Shown here in pieces: positions 57,326 to 64,000 of a stretch of 64,000 nt of DNA. The translations under genes were made by a program, and so were the position numbers. Source of the DNA: Ferruginibacter sp. (GTDB lineage: Bacteria; Bacteroidota; Bacteroidia; Chitinophagales; Chitinophagaceae); the NCBI GenBank assembly GCA_013141115.1, contig JABFRP010000002.1:980647-1044646 (forward strand). The letters run 5' to 3'. Under the pieces are notes generated by a model. The model ran no database searches, was not told the origin of the DNA, and saw nothing but the letters and a program-made list of their open reading frames with translations. Within the stretch, counting starts at the first letter, position 1, and every line of letters starts with the position of its first letter.

Positions 57326-57342
57326 AAATCTATGTAACTACT

Positions 57343-57371
57343 AAGCCGTAAATTAAACTTTACGGCTTTTT
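57343..57371 (+). terminator. Intrinsic terminator after lysS
   Basis: A perfect 10-bp stem, AAGCCGTAAA / TTTACGGCTT, with a TTAAAC loop is followed by a T run. Confidence 0.9.
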
Positions 57372-57453
57372 CATTTAACTCCACCCATCATTTTCCCTTT
57401 CCCGTTTCTTCCAAAAAAACTATCTTGTCATTTCAATTTAAAATGTATTGAAT

Positions 57454-59589
57454 ATGACATCTACTGTAAAAAAATGTATTGCACTTTTTGCAATTACAAT
57501 ATGTGCTTTTACTGCCACTGCTCAAAAAAAAGCGTTAACCGAAGAGCAATATTTTAAAGGCAACTTTAAGGGCATTACCCAGGCTTTACCCTTTGCCGGC
57601 CCATGGATTGATGAAAGCCATGTGGTAATACGCCGCGATGGTAAAAGCTTTTTACTGGATTGCAAAAAAGGCACCGAGGTAGAATACACAGCACAACCCG
57701 TTACAAAACCAGTTGCTGTAAAACCAACAGTAACTAATAAAAATAATGATCTGTTTGTTAATGATGTACAACTGACCAACGATAAAGACAAAGAAGTAAA
57801 TGCAACAGTTAGTCCTGATGGCAACTATGTAGCCTACACCAAAAATAATAACCTGTATGCTGTAAACATCAGCACTAAAAAAGAAACGCAGCTTACTACC
57901 GATGGCAGCGATCTTATTTTAAATGGTTATGCCAGCTGGGTATATATGGAAGAAATTTTGGGCAGGGCAACTGCTTACAAAAGTTTTTGGTGGAGCCCCG
58001 ACAGCAAAAAAATTGCTTACTTCCGCAGCGATGATAGCAAAGTACCGGAGTTTATTATTACCGATGGCACCGGGCAGCATGGTTTGATAGAAAAAACACG
58101 CTACCCAAAAGTGGGTGACCCCAACCCCGAAGTAAAAGTAGGTATTGTATCGCCTGATGGCGGCGCCACTGTATGGAGCGATTTTAATGAAAAAGACGAC
58201 CAGTATTTTGGCATGCCTTACTGGAAAGCAGATGGCAGCAGCTTATTGGTACAATGGATGAACCGTTTGCAAAATAATTTAATTGTGTATGATGTAAACC
58301 CTGCAACAGGTGCTAAAAAAGAATTTTATAACGAAACACAAAAAACATGGGTTGACCTGGATGATAACGACCGTTTTACCTTTTTAAAAAATGGTAAAGG
58401 TTTTATTTTACAAAGCGATGTTACCGGGTGGAGACATTTGTATTATTACGACATGACCGGTAAACTCATTAATGCTATTACCAGCGGAAAATTTACCATT
58501 ACCGATTTAAATTATGTAGATGAAAAAAACAGCGTTGTATATTTTACTGCACGCAGTAAAGAAAATTCTGCTACCAGGGATTATTACAGGGTAAACCTGG
58601 ATGGTAAAAAACTACAGCGTTTAACATTTGGTAATTTCAATCATGCCTTTATCAATGCATCACCTAACAGCGAATATTTTATTACTACTTATGGCAATAG
58701 CACCACACCAAATAAAATGGCACTGGTAAGTAATAAAGGAAAAATTATAAAGGAATTAGGTGATGCAAAGGGCGCAGAGTATGACAGCTATAATCTTGCT
58801 AAAACAGAATTAATAAGAGTAAAGAGTGATGATGGCTTATACGATTTACCCATGAAAGTTACCTGGCCTTTAAATATGGAAGCTGGTAAAAAATATCCGG
58901 TATTAATTTCAATTTATGGCGGACCAAATGCAGGCACCGTAACTGATGCCTTTCAATTAAGTGGCAACCAGCAATGGTATGCAAAAGAAGGGTTGATACA
59001 AGTAGCCATGGACCACCGTGCCAGCGGCCATTTTGGTAAAGAAGGTGTAAATTATATGTACCATAATTTAGGCGATTGGGAATTGAGAGATTACAGCAGC
59101 ATGGTGAAATGGCTTATCGCTAATGGCAGTGCCGATGCAAAAAAAATATGCATTACCGGGTTTAGTTATGGCGGTTACATGAGTTGCCTGGCACTTACAA
59201 AATTCAGCGATGTATTTACACATGGCATGGCCGGTGGCAGTGTAACTGATTGGAGCTTGTACGACAGCCATTATACTGAACGCTATATGGGTACTTTAGC
59301 CAATAACCCTGAGGGCTATAAAACTAATAACGCCATGAATTATGTAGACAAGTACAAGGGAGTTTTACAAATTGTGCATGGTGTTATTGATGATAATGTA
59401 CACTTGCAAAACAGCCTGCAGTTAATTAGTAAATTACAGGATGCAAAAAAAGATTTTGAATTTATGATCTATCCTGGTGGCAGACATGGGTGGGGCGGCA
59501 ACAAAGGATTGCATTTTCAAAATTTAAAAACAAAATTCATTTACAAATATTTACTGGAGAAAGAAGTTCCAAAAGCTTTAATTAAATAA
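57454..59589 (+). CDS. Dipeptidyl peptidase IV-type S9 serine peptidase
   Basis: The 711-residue protein has a signal peptide (to about ATAQ). A DPPIV_N beta-propeller (about 60-430) contains YASWVYMEEILGR with the Glu pair that anchors the substrate N terminus. The alpha/beta hydrolase domain has GFSYGGYM (Ser571), the Asp in VIDDNVH and the His in GGRHGWGG. The ATG at 57454 is preferred over a TTG two codons upstream. It is probably a periplasmic or surface Xaa-Pro dipeptidase. Confidence 0.93.
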   Translation: MTSTVKKCIALFAITICAFTATAQKKALTEEQYFKGNFKGITQALPFAGPWIDESHVVIRRDGKSFLLDCKKGTEVEYTAQPVTKPVAVKPTVTNKNNDLFVNDVQLTNDKDKEVNATVSPDGNYVAYTKNNNLYAVNISTKKETQLTTDGSDLILNGYASWVYMEEILGRATAYKSFWWSPDSKKIAYFRSDDSKVPEFIITDGTGQHGLIEKTRYPKVGDPNPEVKVGIVSPDGGATVWSDFNEKDDQYFGMPYWKADGSSLLVQWMNRLQNNLIVYDVNPATGAKKEFYNETQKTWVDLDDNDRFTFLKNGKGFILQSDVTGWRHLYYYDMTGKLINAITSGKFTITDLNYVDEKNSVVYFTARSKENSATRDYYRVNLDGKKLQRLTFGNFNHAFINASPNSEYFITTYGNSTTPNKMALVSNKGKIIKELGDAKGAEYDSYNLAKTELIRVKSDDGLYDLPMKVTWPLNMEAGKKYPVLISIYGGPNAGTVTDAFQLSGNQQWYAKEGLIQVAMDHRASGHFGKEGVNYMYHNLGDWELRDYSSMVKWLIANGSADAKKICITGFSYGGYMSCLALTKFSDVFTHGMAGGSVTDWSLYDSHYTERYMGTLANNPEGYKTNNAMNYVDKYKGVLQIVHGVIDDNVHLQNSLQLISKLQDAKKDFEFMIYPGGRHGWGGNKGLHFQNLKTKFIYKYLLEKEVPKALIK

Positions 59590-59601
59590 TTGCTCAGTTG
59601 T

Positions 59602-59646
59602 AAAGCTGCTGCATTTAAGGCAAGCCTTAAATGCAGCAGCTTTTTT
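59602..59646 (+). terminator. Strong intrinsic terminator, 20-bp perfect inverted repeat
   Basis: Positions 59602-59621 are exactly complementary to 59624-59643 around a 2-nt centre (AA), followed by TTTA. The stem contains GCTGCTGCATTTAAGGC. Confidence 0.9.
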
Positions 59647-59734
59647 ATTTGCCCTGTCAATTAAATATTTTTAAACACTTGCAAAGCCCATGTTTAAGTG
59701 TTATTTTTCAACCTAATCTCAAAATCATTTTACA

Positions 59735-60088
59735 ATGAAACAACTTTTTCCTACAAGATTTGCAGAAATCATTTATGGTTTGGTAATGGCAGCTTTTGGT
59801 TTACTACATTTTAAAACCGGCACCGCCATTATGCCCTCATTTATGCCGGGCAGCCCTGCTATGTGGATGTATATTACCGGAGCTGCATTTTTAGCCGCAG
59901 CAATTGCTATTATTATTAATAAATATAAAAGACTGGCTTGCTATTTACTAGCCCTGATGCTGATTATTTTTGTTCTTGTAATGCATGTAAAACCTTTTCT
60001 TGATAATCCTTACAATGTATATCAGCCTTTAAAAGATCTGGGCCTGGCAATGGCGGCAATTTTTATTGCTAACAATGCGTCTAAATAA
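59735..60088 (+). CDS. Small DoxX-like membrane protein
   Basis: The 117-residue protein has four predicted transmembrane helices (about 12-30, 45-62, 67-86 and 98-113), with the intervening pattern and length of DoxX-like proteins. No catalytic motif is visible. It stands alone between two terminators. Confidence 0.7.
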   Translation: MKQLFPTRFAEIIYGLVMAAFGLLHFKTGTAIMPSFMPGSPAMWMYITGAAFLAAAIAIIINKYKRLACYLLALMLIIFVLVMHVKPFLDNPYNVYQPLKDLGLAMAAIFIANNASK

Positions 60089-60102
60089 ATTATCTATAAT
60101 AA

Positions 60103-60142
60103 AAAAAGGCCGGTCTCCAACAAGTTGGAGACCGGCCTTTTT
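60103..60142. terminator. Bidirectional intrinsic terminator
   Basis: A 19-bp inverted repeat containing GGCCGGTCTCCAAC with an AA centre (60103-60121 / 60124-60142) is flanked by A and T tracts. It separates the convergent DoxX-like and DUF5916 genes. Confidence 0.92.
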
Positions 60143-60146
60143 ATAT

Positions 60147-62621
60147 TTATATTATTTTTCTTCTTTTGCAATTTATTTTTGCGGTTAGATAATCCAGAAA
60201 GTAAATTACCCGTATTGAAAAACTATTGGCTTGAGGATTGTTGATCGTTTTATCAAAGTTTTTAAAATAGTTCTTTTCAAAGTCTCTGTTAAAAGATTCG
60301 GAAATATTTTTCCATACTACATTAATAAAACTTCCCTGGGCAAACTGCCAGGTATACACCATATCTGTACTAAAGAAATTATAGTTTTGATTTACATTTT
60401 TTGTAAACGGAAGCGCAGGTGCAATTAAATTTCCATAGGCATTTAACTCATAAAATTGTTGCGGTGCCACTTTACTCCAGTAATGCCTTGCCCTTAAAGT
60501 AAGGCCCATTTTGTTAGTAAAACTGTATTTAACACCTAATACATTTTCTACAGTTCTTAAATCTCTTCTCGAAAAAATAATGGCCCCATCGGTATTAAAG
60601 CCTGCCCATCCCGGTTGATCTTTATGAAATTCCATAATAACAGAATGATCGATGGAGAATTTACTGGTAAAACGAATTTTGCCAAATAAAGTTGGGCCAA
60701 AACTTTTTCTTTTAAATACCCCACCAGTACCGGTAAACACTTCTCCTCCCCAGGATAATTTTTTAGACTCATTACTATTCCACCACCATACTAATCCCAC
60801 CCTGCCTTTATTTTTAAAAACCCGTCCGGATACTCTTGCTTCATAAAAATCATTATAATTAAAGCCCCAGTTTACATTGGCACCAACCCACCACAATTTT
60901 TTAGTTTGCCCGTTTACGTTAATATTTCCGCTTGATGTTTGGTACATCATTTCTTTTCTTTTCAACAAATCCATTGGTGTTACCAATCGGCTGTAGAATG
61001 TATTAAGATTTGCCCTTAGCTGGTTAAACCATTTTTTAGGTTTTACCCAATTGTATCCAACCCAAATACCCTGGTCCATGGTATTGTTGTTGGTAAAATA
61101 CCCCATGTCGCTTTTATCATATTTTCTGTCGTATAAATCCTGCCACACATTAAAGTTTAGCTTACCGCTGGTTTTAGCAAAATATATGGAGTGGGCGTAG
61201 CCGAAAGTGTTTTTACCGGCAGCGTTAATAATATTGCTCATACTTGCGCTGCCGCCTACATTCCATTTATTTTTTTTGTCGTTAAGGTCAAATAAAAACG
61301 CACTTACATTAGCATCATAATCTTTTCCGGAGCGCCACACATTAGTATTTACAAAAGAAACACTGCTATTGTGTTTCATAGTTTGATCAAGCACAAAAAC
61401 ATTGTAGTTGGTAAGCGGCATACTTTCTTCCCGGTAATTCACTTTATCAGTAGTATCGTAAAAAGTAGTGTATTGGGGTTTTGTAATGGCATTCAACATT
61501 GCAATGCCTAATCCGTTCTGGCTGCGGCCACTGATCTTTGTGGCGTTTACCACTTTTGCCTGCCCCGGATTTTCAATTACTTCATCATCTTGAGAGTGGG
61601 GAGTAAACTTGCTGTAATTAGGTTCTACACCAATACGCCTGCTGTAAAATAAATTTCCTTTATTAAATAATTCTATTCCTTCGGTAAAAAAGGGGCGATT
61701 TTCCTGAAACTTAACATCAAATGGCGAAAGGTTTAATATCTGGTTATCGGTTACAACCTGTCCAAAATCGGGTATCAGCGTCATATCTAAAGTAAAGGCC
61801 TGGTTCAATCCATACTTCACATCTGCACCACCACTCACCCTGCTTTTAAATTTATCGCCTCCGGCAGATTTTTCTTCATACATAGAAAAATAAGGAGAAA
61901 ACTGTAACCGCAATGGTGGCTTAATATCTACCAAGCCGGTAAGCATTCCTTCCTGTGTTAAAAACCCATTAGCTACAGGATCAATTGATTGCCAGAATAA
62001 TTGCTCCCCGCTTTTTTGTCTGCGGCGTACAATGTTCAATCCCCAATCTTGCACTTTCTTTTTACCAAAACGAATGGCAGAGTAAGGTAAAAACATTTCA
62101 AAGCTCCAGCCATCATTATGAATTTTAGCACTGCTTTGCCATACCGCATTCCAGCTAAAATCTTCGCTGTTGCCGTTAGGATTAGGTGCTTGTTTAGCAT
62201 CCATCTGTTCGCCAAGCGGTGTAACAAAATATTCAAAGCCGTTTATCTTATCGTTGTAAGTATCAAAAATTATACCCACAAAATCATTATTTCCAAAACC
62301 ATCCCTGCCTATTAATTCAGATGCAATACTGTCTTTAGTTTTTTCATGGAAATAGCCGCCGATATAAATGCCTTCGTCGTTATATAAAAAATAAACTTCG
62401 CTTTTATTATCCTCGGTTTCCGGCTTAAATGGAGTAGGTCGCAAGGCCACAAATTTATCTGCTACCTGTGTGGTTTTCCATTCAGGTTCGTCAATAATTC
62501 CATCTACTTTTAAAGATTTCACAATACGCAGTGCTACAATTTTTTTCTTTTCAGTCTGGCTGAAAGCAGTGGCAGTAAGGAGCATGCAAAAGCATACTGC
62601 TCTTAAGTTAAAGAAGTTCAT
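60147..62621 (-). CDS. DUF5916 outer-membrane protein with CBM9-like domain
   Basis: The 824-residue protein has a signal peptide (to about AFSQ, residue 22). A CBM9-like N-terminal domain (about 38-210) has DGIIDEPEW and YNDEGIYIGGYF. A long C-terminal part with alternating aromatic beta-strands is typical of DUF5916 and probably a beta barrel in the outer membrane. The family is common in Bacteroidota; the function is unknown. The mature end is basic. Confidence 0.88.
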   Translation of the reverse strand: MNFFNLRAVCFCMLLTATAFSQTEKKKIVALRIVKSLKVDGIIDEPEWKTTQVADKFVALRPTPFKPETEDNKSEVYFLYNDEGIYIGGYFHEKTKDSIASELIGRDGFGNNDFVGIIFDTYNDKINGFEYFVTPLGEQMDAKQAPNPNGNSEDFSWNAVWQSSAKIHNDGWSFEMFLPYSAIRFGKKKVQDWGLNIVRRRQKSGEQLFWQSIDPVANGFLTQEGMLTGLVDIKPPLRLQFSPYFSMYEEKSAGGDKFKSRVSGGADVKYGLNQAFTLDMTLIPDFGQVVTDNQILNLSPFDVKFQENRPFFTEGIELFNKGNLFYSRRIGVEPNYSKFTPHSQDDEVIENPGQAKVVNATKISGRSQNGLGIAMLNAITKPQYTTFYDTTDKVNYREESMPLTNYNVFVLDQTMKHNSSVSFVNTNVWRSGKDYDANVSAFLFDLNDKKNKWNVGGSASMSNIINAAGKNTFGYAHSIYFAKTSGKLNFNVWQDLYDRKYDKSDMGYFTNNNTMDQGIWVGYNWVKPKKWFNQLRANLNTFYSRLVTPMDLLKRKEMMYQTSSGNINVNGQTKKLWWVGANVNWGFNYNDFYEARVSGRVFKNKGRVGLVWWWNSNESKKLSWGGEVFTGTGGVFKRKSFGPTLFGKIRFTSKFSIDHSVIMEFHKDQPGWAGFNTDGAIIFSRRDLRTVENVLGVKYSFTNKMGLTLRARHYWSKVAPQQFYELNAYGNLIAPALPFTKNVNQNYNFFSTDMVYTWQFAQGSFINVVWKNISESFNRDFEKNYFKNFDKTINNPQANSFSIRVIYFLDYLTAKINCKRRKII

Positions 62622-62754
62622 GGCTATACTTTTTGGTTTTGATCAGGCATTATTCATGGCGTAATAATGCAGCTACGAAATTAAACGTACAGCCCGGCAA
62701 AAAGTTACCGTTCATCAAAAGAAAAAAGTATTTGCTTTTTTTTAACAGGAAATT

Positions 62755-63573
62755 TTACACAAACAAGTCGTTGTATAATTGTGCCCCTGGCACTACAGAA
62801 TATTTACTAAGATCAGTAATACCTTCAGCGGCCAATACATTTTCATCAATAAAACTATTGCCTGTACAAGTGGCAGCAGGTTTACTTAAAATATAAAATG
62901 CAGCATCGGCAATTATATCTGTAGTACGGCTCATCTTCATCAGCATTTCGCCACCCAGTAAATTATTTACTGCGGCTGTAGCAATGGTGGTACGTGGCCA
63001 TAAGGTATTGGCGGCTATATTATATTTTTTTAATTCGGCAGCTAAACCCAATGCAATCATACTCATATTGTATTTGCTAATAGTATAAGCTAAATGATTG
63101 GCAAACCATTTCATATCCATATTTATTGGAGGCGATAAATTAAGAATATGTGCATTGGTTGATTTTTTTAATAACGGGATACAGGCTTTGCTTACCATAA
63201 AAGTTCCCCTTACATTAATATCATACATCAAATCAAAACGTTTGGGCTCTGTTTGTTCGGTTGGGGTTAAGTTAATGGCCGATGCATTATTTACAACAAT
63301 ATCAATACCGCCAAATTTTTCTACTGCTTTATCTACCACATTTTGAATTTGATCTTCAAAGCGAATATCGCATTGCACGGCTAAAGCTTTACCCCCGGCG
63401 GCTTCCATTTCGGCAGCGGCAGAAAAAATGGTGCCGCCTAGTTTGGGATTTTCTTCCACACTTTTACTGGCAATAACAATGTTGGCACCTGCAGCAGCCA
63501 GTTTTAAGCCAATGGCTTTTCCAATACCACGTGATGCGCCGGTAATTAAAACAGTTTTATTGGTGAATAGCAT
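62755..63573 (-). CDS. Short-chain dehydrogenase/reductase, HSDL2-like
   Basis: The 272-residue classical SDR has TGASRGIGKAIG (11-22), the NNAS motif, and YTISK (about 162-166) with the catalytic Tyr and Lys. The usual catalytic Ser position lies in LNLSPPINM. The overall layout (KSVEENPKLGGTI, LWPRTTIATAA) matches hydroxysteroid dehydrogenase-like 2 proteins. The substrate is unknown. Confidence 0.88.
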   Translation of the reverse strand: MLFTNKTVLITGASRGIGKAIGLKLAAAGANIVIASKSVEENPKLGGTIFSAAAEMEAAGGKALAVQCDIRFEDQIQNVVDKAVEKFGGIDIVVNNASAINLTPTEQTEPKRFDLMYDINVRGTFMVSKACIPLLKKSTNAHILNLSPPINMDMKWFANHLAYTISKYNMSMIALGLAAELKKYNIAANTLWPRTTIATAAVNNLLGGEMLMKMSRTTDIIADAAFYILSKPAATCTGNSFIDENVLAAEGITDLSKYSVVPGAQLYNDLFV

Positions 63574-63595
63574 GATCGTTATTTTTATTTACAAC

Positions 63596-63625
63596 CAAAT
63601 GTAGCTTATTTGAACCTTAAACAAA
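63596..63625 (-). promoter_or_regulatory. Bacteroidota-type promoter for the SDR gene
   Basis: On the minus strand TTTG (63625-63622), 18 nt, then TACATTTG (63603-63596). The predicted start is near 63589, about 17 nt before the ATG at 63573. Confidence 0.6.
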
Positions 63626-63660
63626 ATGCCGGCAGTTAATTTTTTAGCGGACTTTAAAAA

Positions 63661-63696
63661 TAAAAATCCTTCAGCTTATGGTATAAGCTGAAGGAT
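63661..63696 (-). terminator. Intrinsic terminator after the OsmC gene
   Basis: A 14-bp perfect stem, ATCCTTCAGCTTAT / ATAAGCTGAAGGAT, with a GGT loop is followed on the minus strand by TTTTATTTTTA. Confidence 0.88.
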
Positions 63697-63714
63697 CAGT
63701 AACGACTGTAACCT

Positions 63715-64000
63715 TTATTTAGTTAAACTTACTTCGTAAGTTTTATCTACATTTAATAATTTAGATATAAGGCAGTTTGCTTTTACATCTTCCATACATT
63801 CATCAAATTTTTCCTGGCTAATACCTGGTACTGTTGCATTAACTACCAAATGTGCATTTGTAATTGCTCCGGCATCTAAAGTAATAGTGCTGTTTACATC
63901 TATAGTTTCGGCAGTAAAGCCTGCACCACTAACTACAAAAGTTAATTTCATAGCAAAGCAGCCTGAGAGTGCTGCAGCCACTAATTCTTCGGGGTTGGTG
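63715..64000 (-). CDS. OsmC family protein (5' end outside window)
   Basis: The frame stays open to the window edge; about 95 C-terminal residues are visible. They start TNPEELVAAALSGCFAMKL, the first redox-cysteine motif of OsmC/Ohr proteins. The second is in CLISKLL. These proteins reduce organic hydroperoxides. The apparent start at 63981 is an internal GTG, not the true start. Confidence 0.88.
   Translation of the reverse strand, partial: TNPEELVAAALSGCFAMKLTFVVSGAGFTAETIDVNSTITLDAGAITNAHLVVNATVPGISQEKFDECMEDVKANCLISKLLNVDKTYEVSLTK

Overview
The window looks like a chromosome segment of a member of the Bacteroidota, most like the Chitinophagaceae. It is AT-rich. The first gene ends in a type IX secretion (Por) C-terminal sorting domain. 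Several intergenic regions carry the Bacteroidota promoter pattern TTTG / TAnnTTTG, and many proteins belong to families concentrated in this phylum (UpxY, DUF2911, DUF5916, TIGR02757). No rRNA, tRNA, CRISPR array or insertion sequence was recognised.

Region 1 (1-3480, + strand) is the 3' part of a giant secreted surface protein made of eleven PKD-like Ig repeats with an almost exact 282-bp period. It ends at a bidirectional terminator.

Region 2 (3590-40703, all on the - strand) is a ~37-kb surface-polysaccharide locus. Transcription runs from high to low coordinates: wza (outer-membrane export lipoprotein), wzc (chain-length and tyrosine autokinase), an UpxY/NusG-like antiterminator, fcl and gmd (GDP-fucose), wzx flippase, a GT11 fucosyltransferase, five GT4 glycosyltransferases, a hexapeptide acetyltransferase and a Wzy-like polymerase. 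Next come a WecG/TagA transferase and the initiating sugar-phosphate transferase, which is interrupted by an in-frame TAA. An MBOAT plus SGNH O-acetylation pair follows, then a second Fcl-like enzyme beside a ColD-like PLP dehydratase that has the diagnostic His188. The locus ends with an AsnB-like amidotransferase, UDP-ManNAc dehydrogenase, an FAD oxidoreductase, a polysaccharide deacetylase, UDP-GlcNAc 2-epimerase, a HAD-UbiA fusion resembling phosphoribosyl-polyprenyl-phosphate synthase, and membrane or cytosolic glycosyltransferases (GT87, GT2, GT39-like) with a methyltransferase. The gene content predicts a Wzx/Wzy-type polymer containing fucose, probably a 3,6-dideoxyhexose (colitose), ManNAc or ManNAcA (possibly amidated) and O-acetyl groups, plus lipid-linked sugars for GT-C enzymes.

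Region 3 (41150-64000, mixed strands) is ordinary core and accessory metabolism: an M28 peptidase, a PepSY-like small secreted protein, ACP phosphodiesterase, a DUF2911 pair, a second asparagine synthetase, a trans-sulfuration PLP enzyme, TIGR02757, a fatty-acid hydroxylase, an FAH plus flavin reductase pair, a Uma2 nuclease-like protein, a patatin lipase, a DUF4197 lipoprotein, lysyl-tRNA synthetase, a DPP-IV-type S9 peptidase, DUF5916, an SDR and the end of an OsmC protein. Clear intrinsic terminators and several promoters separate these units.
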